A DNA stretch of 64,000 nucleotides from Gordionus sp. m RMFG-2023 (taxonomy: Eukaryota > Nematomorpha > Gordioida > Chordodea > Parachordodidae), in the NCBI RefSeq assembly GCF_954871325.1, contig NC_088776.1, positions 29,498,508-29,562,507 of the forward strand. The letters are read 5' to 3'. A program made the translations under genes and the position numbers. Each line of letters opens with the position of its first letter. Position 1 is the first letter of the stretch. Below the pieces are notes generated by a model that was given only the letters and a program-made list of their open reading frames with translations, was not told where the DNA came from and searched no databases. This document shows positions 12,580 to 25,100 of the stretch, one piece after another.

Positions 12580-12710
12580 TAGAGCAGCCGTCTCATTGAG
12601 CCAACTCTGAAGCCGACTCATCAAGTCAACTCATAAATTATTTAGTCGTTTAATTTGAAATGAATTTTGCGACCCAACTTGAATTGACTTAGCCGATTAA
12701 CAACACTATC
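12580..12710. repeat. Transposon end with GAGCCGACT-like motifs
   Basis: Several variants of a GCCGACTCA / GTCAACTCA motif are followed by TAGCCGATTAACAACACTA. The same combination, with a clean 13-bp array, occurs at 24853-24993. It looks like one terminus of a hAT-type non-autonomous element ending in AACAACACTA. Confidence 0.45.
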
Positions 12711-13306
12711 TATAATAATGATTAACAAACTCGAAATGATGGTATGATAAATTTAAGCGTTTATTCCTGTGGCTTTAAATTGCTTCTCTAAAGTTAATTC
12801 ATTTCCTTTAAATTAACTTAGCTACAAAACTATTCGAAACAGTCATCTTGTAGTATGCATAGAATTTTGTTCAGAATTAGATAAATTTTAATATGAAAAT
12901 ATAACGATGAACTTTGAACTTCAGCATTTAAATATTCGTCACTCTCAAATATTCTTTTCAATATTATAAAAAATAAAAAGTTTTCAAAAAGCTTCATTTG
13001 GTATAATAAATTTTTTGCTCATGTAATAACTTCACTGCTAAACATATTTATAATTTACAATAAAATTTTAGGATTATTTCATTATTTTGATCTATTGATT
13101 TTAGCAATATCATAGCATACACCAGGGTGTATATCATATTGGTGTTTAAATAATCATTTTTTGTATAAAACAAAATAATTTCATGCGTTTGGGAGAATCT
13201 CACACAAAAATAATAAATCTTTCATTAGTACTATAAAATTGAGAATTTTTATAGTATTAAATAAACATTGTATTACATGATTTAATGTGTAACCTGACTA
13301 AAATAC

Positions 13307-13527
13307 TAGTGTTGTTAAAAGGCCCGATTCGGATAAAATTTTAAAAAATAGCCCGATTAAGTTAATAATCTAAAAAACATTTAGTAAGGCTATAGGTTTT
13401 GCACATAACTGTCAGAAATGCTTGAACATTTATTCGTAAAATCTCGATGCTTACTTAATACCATTTAGATAAAATCTTCATCGGGCCCCTTTGAAATCGA
13501 AATAAATCGGGCTTTTTAACAACACTA
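13307..13527. mobile_element. hAT-type MITE (TAGTGTTGTTAA family), 221 bp
   Basis: Starts TAGTGTTGTTAAAA and ends TTTTTAACAACACTA, perfect outer inverted repeats, with CCCGATT / AATCGGGC motifs just inside. The flanking 8-bp sequences do not match well, so the insertion is old or the exact edge is off. The open frame on the minus strand across it is a shadow. Confidence 0.7.
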
Positions 13528-13841
13528 CAATGTACATAGATTGCTCTAGATTCTCCATTAAGAAGACGTGTTTGTAAATAAGATATCTTTCCGCTAACAC
13601 TAGAGGCAGCATCTACATGAGAGGGAGGGAGAAGGTAAGAACATTTTGCTTTCATATTTTTTGAAGGGGCTAAGTATCTAAGGAGGGTAGGCTAGTAAAG
13701 TAGAGTAAATTTATTGCTGTAAAAATTTATTTAATATTTTTTATTGACTTATTATAATATACTTATATTGATAAACATCAATCAAAAGATATAATACAGT
13801 TAATCATAGTCATTATTTTTCCAATAAAACCTATTCCTGGA

Positions 13842-14047
13842 TAGTGTTGTTAAAAAGCTAGATTTTTCAAAATGGCTGGATTTAGATTTTAGCTAAAATA
13901 ATATTATGTAATCGAGATTTTGCATATAGATGTCCAAATTTTTCTGCCAGTTAAGTGCAAAATCTATAGGCTTACCAAATATTATTTAGGTTATTATTTT
14001 GAGCTGTTTTTAAGATTGACTCGAATCGGGATTTTTAAGACTATTTT
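13842..14047. mobile_element. hAT-type MITE, second copy of the TAGTGTTGTTAA family
   Basis: Starts TAGTGTTGTTAAAAAGC and carries the same inner blocks as related copies: ATTTTAGC.AAAATAATATT, GAGATTTTGC and TAGATGTCCAAA. The right end is degraded, around TTTTTAAGACTA. Confidence 0.55.
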
Positions 14048-15314
14048 TGGACAAATTTTTTCATGAAATTTTATTTATGTTTAAAGAACATTTTGATTAT
14101 ATCTTTGATTACGTTAAATAAATCAGAATTTATTTAAAATTATATAAAATCCTAAAAGAAAAAATATTATATATATATTTATGTTATCTTCCACATAATG
14201 ATAACATCAATAGCCGTTCTTCTATAAATTTATCGCAGATTCTAGAGATTTAAAATGTCCTCTTTGATTGATAGACATTATGGTGAGAATATCATTAGTA
14301 TTCATATAATAATTTATCTATTTTTTTATGAGGGCCCAGCTAGAGAGGATAGAAGAAAGAGCATATATTTAGTAATATATATTTTTGGATGAGATATAAT
14401 CATTCATTTTTTTTATTTTCAATATATTCCGGCCACTATGTTCTAATGATTATAAATATATTAAACCTAATTATACTAAATACTTATTTTCACCTATATT
14501 TTTATATATTTTATAAAATAATTGATGTTATATGATTTTTCCGTTAAGAATATTTGAAAATATTTTATTTACTTCCAGGCCAGAAAATGCTTACGTACTG
14601 TAATTATTTGTGATACGTGATATATAGCGCATAGCCCTCTATTGTTGAATACACAACAAAGCTACGCTAGCTTTTCCTCATTTCCATCTAATTGGAATTG
14701 ATTAATTTGGGGGGAAAAGAAAAATACGAGGAGCCCTCCACACGTTTGTGGGCAAGCCGCACGCACTTGTACGCACAATATTCCTAAGAAATGTTGTTAA
14801 AACGTCTATAGGCTTTAAGGAAAAGAGCGGGACCAAAAAAGAGCCTATACCCAAGAACTGCATTTAAATTTAATTACTTTAAATTAAAGGTGGGAGGTTG
14901 ATAATTTATTCTAAAAAGTTTTACTGAATTAATGCTAGTTTATTTATTTTTTGAGGGAAATTAAAGAAGAGTCCTTTCAAAAAGGAATAAATCCACATAA
15001 GAATCAAAATAAGAAAAGTAAGGAAAAGATGTGTGAACGAGAGATCCCCAGGAACGTTTTCATCTGAAATATCTATCTTTGATGCGAAAGAGTTTTCTAA
15101 TTGACCTTTTGAAATTATTAAGCTTTATAAATTGTTTCATGTTTACATTCAGCTCCATCACGTCTTTTATAGCTTTATAATACCATAACAATTTATATTT
15201 AGTATTTTCCCTTTGTGTGTGTATAGTCAGACAATAGCATCATGTGCGAGGTTGTGATCGGAATTTCTTATTATATGGGTTAGGAACTATATCCGACGTT
15301 TTTTAATGTAATAT
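14048..15314. other. Stretch without assigned genes upstream of GMPPB
   Basis: No coding segment could be assigned. The part near 14580-14790 is less AT-rich than its surroundings (for example GGGCAAGCCGCACGCAC) and could be old unique sequence or a displaced promoter region, but nothing proves this. The 3' tail of the antisense LINE at 15315-15957 may extend into the right side of this stretch. Confidence 0.3.
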
Positions 15315-15976
15315 TTATCGGACTGTGGCTAGATTTCCTCCAGAGGTTAGAGTTAGAGATGACTTTGGGGTAAAAATACCATTAATCGTTCTCAGGCAAT
15401 TGTTTATAAAAGATTGGATACGTCTTAAGTCAGTCTTGTTAGCTTCCCATATGTCGTCACCTCCGTATAATAAAGTGGGGATGATCGTTGAGTTGAATAG
15501 CCTCAATCTCGTAAAAACCGATATTTTCTTAGACTTCCAAATTTTCATGTACATATAGAATGCCCTTTTCGCTTTTTGCGTCCTAATCATTATTTCCTCC
15601 TTGCATTCACCTTTGTTGTTGAGCGTCACACCCAGGTATTTGATTTTGTTTGCTTTTTTGATTACGTTTTCACCTACCAAAATATTTTGGAGTGGTGGTG
15701 TATTAGGCGAGGGAAGGATAACAGTTTTTTTGAAATTTATCTTTATACCAACTCTAAGGTTTAGGGTTTTAATAAATAAGATAAATCAGTCTTTCAGTCT
15801 CTTCAATGTTTTTTGATATTACGACAATATCGTCGGCGTATGAAACGATCCTATTAGCAAAGGGAAAGTTTTCGTTTAACCCAAAGTCTACCAAGTCAGC
15901 TGCGGCATTTACCTCTTTTTGGAAAACTACAAAATTTAATCGAAGCTCTCCTTTCATTCATTCATTCCACGTTTTT
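15315..15976 (-). pseudogene. 5'-truncated LINE fragment: end of reverse transcriptase and C-terminal region
   Basis: On the minus strand the first frame (15957 down to 15769) reads [16 protein letters not shown], where YADD is the catalytic box of a non-LTR reverse transcriptase. The second frame (15680 down to 15315) reads NKIKYLGVTLNNKG, then TRLRLFNSTIIPTLLYG and IQSFINNCLRTI, the thumb and following region common to many LINE proteins. The two frames are offset and the sequence upstream of the YADD region is absent, so this is a 5'-truncated dead copy with at least one frameshift. The clade was not resolved. Its truncated edge lies only about 20 bp from the GMPPB start codon on the opposite strand, so it replaces whatever 5' flank the gene once had. 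The + strand open frames across it are shadows. Confidence 0.75.
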
Positions 15977-15979
15977 ATA

Positions 15980-16108
15980 ATGAAAGCTTTAATTTTGGTA
16001 GGCGGGTATGGAACCAGGCTTAGACCACTTACTTTAACTAAACCTAAATCATTAATAGAATTTTGTAATAAACCAATAGTAGTTCATCAGATTGAAGCCT
16101 TAGTTGAT
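15980..16108 (+). CDS. GMPPB: GMPPB exon 1 (residues 1-43)
   Basis: Starts at the ATG of [11 protein letters not shown] and ends at IEALVD before donor GTAATA. It holds the [11 protein letters not shown] nucleotide-binding signature and the KPK motif. The open frame continues upstream to 15806, but that part is the complement of a LINE and is not homologous to GMPPB. The 5' leader between the LINE edge and the ATG is very short and includes a CATT tandem. Confidence 0.95.
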
Positions 16109-19100
16109 GTAATATTTATTTTTACTTTAAAATTTTATTATTTCTAGGCTGGTGTAAATCATATTATTCTGGCTGTCTGTTATCAAGCTGATCAATTGGA
16201 AGATGAACTTAAAATTTATGAAAAAAAAGTTATTTTATAAGTTGGCAATAATTTCATTAACATATAGCTTGGAATTAAAATATCAATTTCAAGTGAAATC
16301 AAAGAACCTTTAGGAACTGCTGGTGCTATTGCTCAAGCCAAAAAATTTTTATTACCTGCTCCTAATTGCAATAAACCATTTTTTGTATTAAATAGTGATA
16401 TTATTTGTAATTTCCCATTTAAAGAAATGATTGTCTTTCATGAAAATCATGGTAAGGAAGGCACATTAGTGGTAAGCTTGATATGGATTATTTATCATAA
16501 ATATATATATTTATAATATCCCAGAGTTGCTATAAGATTATGATAAGTGGAATAATTATACTGGATTTGATCCTGTGGAATCATTAGGAACTTTTTTAGT
16601 AAGGTTACAATCAGATGCCCTTTCTCCATAAACCCTTTTAAGTGGTTTTTACATCCTTTCAAGGAGATGGTGATAAACCTTTTAAACCTCTATTAGCCAC
16701 CAAAAAACATTGCCACTCACCCACCATGATGAGGCTGAAGGTGGGATTTTAGGAGAGAGGTAGGATTTTGGGAGGATTGAACCTAATGTTAGCAAATTCA
16801 CTATAATTTTTTTAAAAATGATAATCTTGATTGAAATGCTTTTATTAATAAGCTAACCTTCTATCCTTTTAAAAAATTATTTTTCCATAAGGTAGTCATA
16901 AATATTTAAAATATAATTAATAAACCTTCATAACTTTAACAAAAAGAGAATAAGCTCTATTTTTAAAAAATAAAATAGCAAAATCATTTTTTCCAATTTA
17001 TTAAAGTTTATTAAATTTTTATAAGGTTATGAAACTTTTACAAAAAAAGTAAGCAATAAATATTAATGTATATAAATTTTAATATGCAATTGGCAGGTAT
17101 GTGTGCAAAAATTGACTGAATTTATTTTTTTTAGAATTATTTAGGTGTTATTTAAGAATATCTTGTTTCAGAAATTTATTGTGACTAATGTTGTTAAGTG
17201 GCCCTATTTTTAAAAATGGCTCAACTAAAATTTTAGCCAAAATAATATTTAAGCTTAAAGATTTGGTAAATAGAGGTCTAAACCTTTCTGTCATTTATGA
17301 GCAATCTGCATACATAATATTATTTTGGCTAAAATCCTAATCAAGCTAAATTACTTAGTAGTATTAAATGACTCAATTTGAGCCTATTTTTAAAATGACT
17401 AATTCAATATTTTATCTAGAAATATTCTGAAAGCTTGAAGATTTTGCTCATAGATGGCACAAAGGTTTGGATTAGAGGTCTACAATGGGCAGGTTTTTAG
17501 CCCATAAGCCTGCCTGTCTAATATTTTAAAAAATTTAACCTGCCTGCACAACCTGCCCATAGTTTTTAAAAAAATATGCCCACCTGCCTGCCCATGAGTC
17601 TAAAATTCTCTACCCACATGCCCATTAGTCTAAAATTTTTTTACCCCTGCTGCTCAACAAACAAGGTCATTCTTTATAATTTTAAAATCGAATTTAAAAA
17701 AATGATTCAGTTTTAGCACTACACCCCTACTAAAAAGTTTTATAATTTAGGAAATTGTTATATTAAGCAAAAAAAAATATTCAATTTAAATTATAGAAGG
17801 AATTTATTTGATTTAATAAAATATTTATGTAAAAAATATAAATATAAAATTAATATTATTGATATTATTTCTAATTATAATGCAAAAATAATAATGAATC
17901 CACATTTTCTGGATTCACACTCATTCCTTTTTGTTCTATAAACCTTCCAGCAAGTTAATTACTTGTTCAGAAGAAGCACTGGTTAATCTTGATAGCTTCG
18001 ATGAATCTTTTTCTTGTCATTTCCATCAAAGTAAGATATCCGTTTGAAGTTCTATTTAAATGAGATATTTAAATAAAAAGTGAAACCATTAATAAAAAAA
18101 CGTAATTTAAAAAAGTTATTTATAAATGATAAACTTAAACTAAACTTAGTAGTCTAAATCTTGCTAAATTATACAAAAACTCTTGTTATGTCATTAGGTA
18201 AGGTGCTCTCCTTTGTAACAGCCACATCTTCCCATCTTTGTTTAATTTTGATGTGGATACTATTTTTTTAAATATTGCATTTATAATTTAATACCTTTAA
18301 TTGAATTCTCTTGCTTTTGAAGAAACTGGTAAAATCAGATTTTCATCCATGTGTTGTTATATTCTTCCATGGAAAATTGGTATTAAAAATGTTGAAATTT
18401 AATGGAGCATTTTTTTTAATATTTATACATAAATGATTTTAAATAACACTTACTAGTTATAAATTTTTTAGCCCGCCCATAGCTTAAATATTTTTTTTAA
18501 CCCACCCAACTGCCCACCCATTTTATAAACCCGCTCGCTTGTCTGCCTGCCCGCCAACTTAGATGAGCGGTTAGGCTTAAAACTCGCCCAATGCAGACCT
18601 CTAGTTTGGACATCTATTAACAAAATTTTGAATGTATAATAATTTTAATATGTTAGAAAATTAGTCAAAAATATGTTTGTAATTATGCATATTAGTGTTG
18701 GTAAATGGCTCAATTTGAGCCTATTTATTAAAACGGCTAACTGAGATTTTGCTTATAGATCTCCATTACTTTTTGACATCAATGAGCAAAATATTCAGGT
18801 TTGCATAATATTTTTATGAAATTTAGTTAGCCATTTTTAAAAATTGCCTCAAATTGAGTCATTTAGCAACACAAATGCAAAGCATATAGCATTTTTTTAG
18901 AACTTTATCAATATTTAACCTGTTTTACCATAGTTCAACTAGTAATGCATCTGGGATATCTTAACATCCTAAAAATAAAAATTTCCCAAATATTGAAATT
19001 TTATCAAGATTTGAAATAGATTTGGAAGGATTCTTCAATAATAATGTTTACAGATTTGTAAATGCTATTTGGTTAATCAACTTTCATTCATTTGAGTTAT

Positions 19101-22100
19101 AAAAGTATATAAAAGGGGGATAAAAAGATTTAATATTTAAATAAAATAATTGTGAATTGGAAATTTAAAATTCAATTTATAATACAGAATACTTTTTATT
19201 TTTTTAAATTTAAAATAGAAATATTAAATACTTTTCTAAATATTCAACTAAATATAAATATATAAAGTATTTATATTTAGTATTTTGAATACATATTACT
19301 GCCCAACTCTGTTTGTAATTAAAACACTGAATATTTAAATGTTTTAATGTATTAATGAGCTTGGATATCATTTAATTGAAATATAAGATTAAATTGTGGT
19401 AAAAATAACTTAGGAATTGATGAATAAGCTGAATAAATAAGCCTAAAATGATTTAATTAAAATAAGGTATAGTAGAATATATATTAAACAACGTATGCTA
19501 TAGTATAATTATAGATGATATTCTATAAAAAAGTTGATGGGTACAATACAATTAGAAGCGATATTGAATAAGTAATCGACCGATATCAACATGATATAAG
19601 ATCGGTTTCCAAAATATGGTATCGGTATTACCCTAGTTCTACCCAAAGCTGATAGGGTTGGCAATAATCATATTTTTTTCTTTATTAAATCTCGATTTTT
19701 TTGATTTAAATCAAATTATATGATAAAATAATAAACTGAGGTAAAATGACTACATAGGAACAATAATCTCATTATGAGAAAGATAAATGAAGTTAAATAA
19801 AAAGGGTTACGAAATTGAAAGTGTAATTATCCAGGGTTACGTGATTGGAAAGAATGGGGGAATTAGTTTTATTATGCTGAATATTTCTAAAAAATTAGAA
19901 CACATTCACCTTCCAAAAATAGTACCTGAAGATTTTGAAACTAATACATTTTTTGGACACATTTAACATTCGGTAATGATAGAATTAGTTTATTGAATAT
20001 ATGATATTACACTAAAGTATATTTGGGCTATGATAATGAATTTTGAATTTTCAGAATTAGATGATTATGAAATAAAATCTCCATGCTTACACTAATCTAT
20101 AAAATATAAATAATAATATTCAATTTAATAAACCATACCTTAGGACAGAAATAGTGGCTTGTTTAAAAATTTAAAAATAAACCTTTTTGTCAAAAATGAT
20201 GGGGAATCAGAATTTTCTCCTTTATTCAATTATGGATAAATAATAAATTTTACCTTTATAACGATGGATGAAGAGGTGTGATTTAGAAATTTATATTTTT
20301 AGATGAGGGGTTATTCTAAAATTTTTCTTTATTTGTTATAAAATATGTTTATGAAGTATATGGTTAGTAATTTTAATTTATGAGCACAATAAAAAATCTT
20401 TTAAATTTTTTTTTATTCATTTGAATTTTTAATTTATCGCCGGGGTGGCCTAATGGGTAAGATGTAGGCTTGGAAACACGAGTATGAACAAGGACGCGGG
20501 TTCAATCCTGGTAAGAACCATAAAAACTTTCAAGTTTTTCTTCGATGACTGATGTGTAAAGACATATGGTATGATGAATTTCGGAGCTTAGAGATGACAC
20601 CCCGGTCACCGACAGGCCTGGATAGCCGGGTGCTAAGGATACCTGTCCAATAAACAAAATGAAGGACACAAATGAAAATATGAATATGAAAGCTAAGGCG
20701 TTCCCTCCATGCGACGCGCAGGGTGTAGACCTCCATCCTGTGAAAAATAAAGTAAAGTTCAAAGCAAAGAAGACAAGACTGGCAAGTTTGAATATTGGGA
20801 CACTTAAAGGTAAGACGAGAGATTTGGCATCAATGTTGAACAAGAGAAAAGTTGATATAGCGTGCATACAAGAGACGAAATGGAAAGGACAGAAAACTTT
20901 GATGATTGGAGATGGGTATAAATTGTACTATAATGGACTTGTTAGCAATACGAACGGTGTCGGCATCATCCTCAGCCAAGACCTAACCTCTTCAGTAGTA
21001 GAAGTCAACAGGATCTCTGATAGACTAATGAAGATAAAACTCTGCATTGGTCAATCAATACTACACATCCTATCAGTATATGCTCCTCAAACGGGTTGCA
21101 AGGAAGAAGAGAAAGATGACTTTAGAGCTATCCTTGATGAAGCTGTAATGGAAACCTCTAAGGATGACCTAGTCATAATTGGTGGTGACTTTAATGCACA
21201 TGTGGGGAAAGCAAGAGATAGCTACAAAAGGCATCAGGGTGGTTTTGGATACGGAGAAAGAAATGATGAAGGAGAGCACGTACTGAAATTTGCGCAAGCC
21301 TTCGACCTTGCCTTAACCAACACCTACTATAGGGAAAAAGACAGTCATTTAATAACATATGAAAGTGGTACTAGGAAAACAGATAGATTACATGCTAATC
21401 TCTCGCAGAAGATTAAAAGATGTAATAGACTGCAAAGTCATCCCAGGAGAAGATATCGCCGCGCAACACAAGCTACTAATCATGGATTTACAAATCTCAA
21501 ATAAATCCACTCAAAATAAGATAAAACTGGAACCATGCATCAAATGGGGCAAATTAAAAACAATGACAGATGCCTTTGCAATCAATGCAAACATTGAAAC
21601 AATAAATTGCTCACAAGTCAGTGAAAAAATCTGGACAGACCTTTCATCCAGATTAATAGACACTGCAAAATCGACGCTAGGCTTGACAAGAGGAGGCAAC
21701 AAATCACACAAAGAACTATGGTGGTGGAATCAAGAGGTACAAACCACTATACAGGAGAAAAAAGCCCTTTATAAAATATGGTACAAATCCAAAAATGCAG
21801 ATGACAAGTCAAGATACAAAAAATCCAAGAGATTAGCTACAAAGGCGGTGGCTAGGGCCAAATCTATGGCATACGATGACATGTACGAAGATCTACATAC
21901 CAAAGAAGGGCAAAATAAAATATACAGATTAGCCAAACAGCGAGAAAAGAACTCTAGGGATATAAACGGAGCTCCGAAAGTAATCAAAAATAAAGATGGG
22001 AAATTGATAATAAAGGAAAAAGAAATAATGAATAGATGGAAAAAATATTTTCAGGAGCTTCTCAACTTTAATTCCCACATATTGCATCTCGACGAACACT

Positions 22101-25100
22101 CCCCTTGTCAAAACCTTGTACAACCTATAACAGAACAAGAAATAATCACATGCCTCAAGCATATGAAAAACAACAAAGCTAGGGGTCCAGACGATATTCC
22201 AATAGAAAGCCTTAAAGCACTAGGAGATGATGGAATACATCTCCTCACAAATCTGTACAATAAAATACTTGGAAATGAAGAGGTCCCCCAAAAATGGAGG
22301 CAGAGCTATCTAGTTCCTATCTTCAAAAATAAAGGGGATCCACACAATTGTCAAAATTACAGGGGCATAAAACTAATGTCACACTGTCTAAAACTATACG
22401 AAAAAATAATAGAAAAAAGATTAAGAGATATAATCGAAATAGGAGAGACACAGTTTGGCTTTATGCCTGGAAGATCAACAACCGATGCTATCTATGCAAT
22501 TAGGCAAATGAGTGAAAAATACAGAGAAAAGAACAAAAAGCTACACATGGTCTTTCTCGATCTAGAAAAGGCCTTCGATAGAATCATCCCAAGAAAACTT
22601 ATCTGGTGGGCGCTACGCCACAAAAAAGTTCCCGAAAAATATATAAGAATAATACAGGATATGTATATGGGACATACAACAATGGTCCGTAGCACAACAG
22701 GTACTTCAGCAGGCTTCACAATAGCCGAAGGAGTTCATCAAGGGTCGGCTCTCAGCCCACTTCTCTTCATTACAGTAATAGATGTATTAGCACAGTCTAT
22801 ACCTCAAACAGTCCCGTGGAATATGATATTTGCAGATGATATTGTGATACTTGCCAAATCCAAGGATGAAATGAAAGAAAGGTTAGTGAATTGGATAAAT
22901 ATCCTAGAAACGCACGGATTAAAAGTAAATAGAGAAAAGACGGAGTATATGGTGATAGGAGGAGATGAAACGGAGAGTATTGATATAAATGATTAGCAGA
23001 TGTGGATTTTGCCACCGCCTACTAAATTGTCGGCGACGACACGAAATTTATTTAAAAAGTTTTTTTAATGAATTTAATTTATAAAACAATGAATTACATT
23101 TTTTTATAATCTTCTTGGGCGCTCTTTTCTAACACATTGTTTATATGGTTTAATTCATTTTTTCAACTATTTCCTGTCTCCAATTTACATTTATGTATTT
23201 TCTATTCTGACGAGAAATAATTATCTTATATTTCTTAGACAATTAATTTTTTAATAATCATTTTATTTAAATTTTAAAACTTTAGAAAATCAGTTATTCC
23301 TTTATTGTTTCTAGAATCAAATGACATTAAATCTTTTCGGCAAAAACATTATCGCCCAGGGATGCGAACCCGGCAAAATTTTTACCCAGGTTTGGTTAGC
23401 GGGTTTTCTCCTCAAGGTTCGGGTTCAATTTCTTGTTTTCGCCCCATTAGATTTCAAATTTATATTATACATTAAATAGATATTTAAAAAACACCGTATC
23501 TAGAGTACATCTTCACTAAAATTTTATTTAAACATGTTAGCTATGCTTATTTTAGACCATTTAGGTCAAAAAAATTCGAAAAACTTTAAAAAACAACGAT
23601 TATGGCAATTGTCACTTATCTAGGGTACATCTTCACTTAAATTTTATTTAAACATGTTAGCAATGCTTATTTTAGCCCATTTACGTCAAAAAAATTTGAA
23701 AAACTTTAAAAACAACGATTATGACAATTGTCACTTATCTAGGGTACATCTTCACTTAAATTTTATTTAAACATGTTAGCAATGCTTATTTTAGCCCATT
23801 CACGTCAAAAAAATTCGAAAAACTTTAAAAACAACGATTATGACAATTGTTACTTTTCTAGGGTACATCTTCACTGAAGTTTTATTTAGACATGTTAGCA
23901 GTAATTATTTTAGCCTATTTAAGTCAAAAAAATTTAAAAAACTTTAAAAATAACTATTATGACAATTGTCATTTATCTAGGGTACATCTACATTAAATTT
24001 TACCTGTTAAAGAAACATATTTTTGCCCATTAGCGTCACAAAAAAATCTTATATGTTCAAAAATACCTACCTATTATGATAATTATCATTTTCCAGGGAA
24101 CATCTTCATTTAATTTATAATATAATATCTTTACAATATAAATTATATTATAACCCTTTTGTGTCCAAAAATCTTAAAAAATAACGCATATGACAATTGT
24201 CGCATTAAAAAAAGTTTGACATAAATATTAATAAAAAAATAATTTAGAAAAACCACCTCTTTTAATATACTTAAAATATAGATATATTTATAAAAAAAAT
24301 TATTTAGAAAAAGAAAAACCAGCTCTTTTATATATTTTTAAAATATAGATATATTTATAAAAAAATTATTTAGAAAAACCACCTCTTATAATAAAATAAA
24401 CTTAAAATATAGATATATTTATAAAAATAATATAAAAAAACTATAGAAGATTTGACCTAAAAGTATTTATTTATTTATGATAAAATTAACAAGTATTTCT
24501 TAAAAAAGATTTAAAAATTTATAAAAAAATCAACAAAATATGTTTCAAAAATATTTTTGTATTTCAAAAATTATTTTTTGCTTAAAATTTTTATCTCGAA
24601 AATATGAATTTTTTTATATTTAAAAAAATCAAATAAATAAATCCATTTTTATTATAAGATCAAAACATATTTGAAATAAAATTAAAAAAAATTTTTGGTT
24701 TGATAATAATAAAATATTAACATTAAATATAAATAAAATAAATTATTTCACTAAAAATAAATAAATAAAATCTACAGTATTATTTAAAACATCTCAATAA
24801 CAAAAAATAAATTTTGGCTCTAAATTTAAATTAAACTCAAGCTAACCTCTGAGTCGACTAAGTGAGCCGACTAAGCAAGCCGACTAAGCGAGCCGACTAA
24901 GCGAGCCGACTAAATGAGCCGACTAAGCGAGCCGACTAACTAATCTCGAGTCGTAGCTAAGTCGACTCGGCTTAGCCGTTTAACAACACTAGTTTAAACC
25001 ACACCACAAAATATTCAAAATCGAATAGGCGAGATAACCAATGACATAAAATGGTATGTAACATGCTTTTATGATAATGAATAGTGGGTGGCCTATATTC

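Larger units (their letters stand above)
17186..18650. mobile_element. Cluster of TAGTGTTGTTAA-family MITEs, interrupted by a hAT
   Basis: From TAATGTTGTTAAGTGGC at 17186, blocks typical of the MITE family (ATTTTAGCCAAAATAATATT, GAGCAATCTGC, TTTTGGCTAAAA) run to about 17470, with a second head near 17360 (TAGTATTAAATGACTC). The sequence then stops at the hAT at 17473-18603 and resumes at 18604 with GTTTGGACATCTATTAAC, which is the CCAAA/TAGATGTCC block of the MITE. The hAT therefore inserted into the MITE. Confidence 0.55.
20439..23010 (+). mobile_element. RTE-clade LINE, 5' region present, 3' end lost
   Basis: The element carries an apurinic-type endonuclease and a reverse transcriptase in the order and with the motifs of the RTE clade (relatives of BovB and of plant RTE). 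Its base composition is far richer in G+C than the surroundings, consistent with recent arrival. It stops within the region just after the RT palm, at about 22996-23010, where a hAT fragment begins; no 3' tail or short tandem terminal repeat was found. It lies in intron 3 of GMPPB in the sense direction. Confidence 0.85.

Noticed and set aside
15325-15816. Plus-strand open frames across the LINE
   Set aside because: They are shadows of the minus-strand LINE frames with YADD and thumb motifs.
15806-15979. Upstream in-frame extension of GMPPB exon 1
   Set aside because: It is the complement of LINE coding sequence, and the family N-terminus begins at [11 protein letters not shown].
16555-16800. 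Possible extra GMPPB exon with a GTTTTTACATCC...ATGATGAGGC region
   Set aside because: The protein is complete without it, and the sequence matches no family block.
23490-24205. CRISPR-like regular repeat
   Set aside because: Units are contiguous with no unique spacers, and the DNA is eukaryotic; it is a satellite.
24841-24960. Arg/Ser-type repeat protein from the GAGCCGACTAAGC array
   Set aside because: The 13-bp unit is not a multiple of three and brings in stops; it is non-coding.
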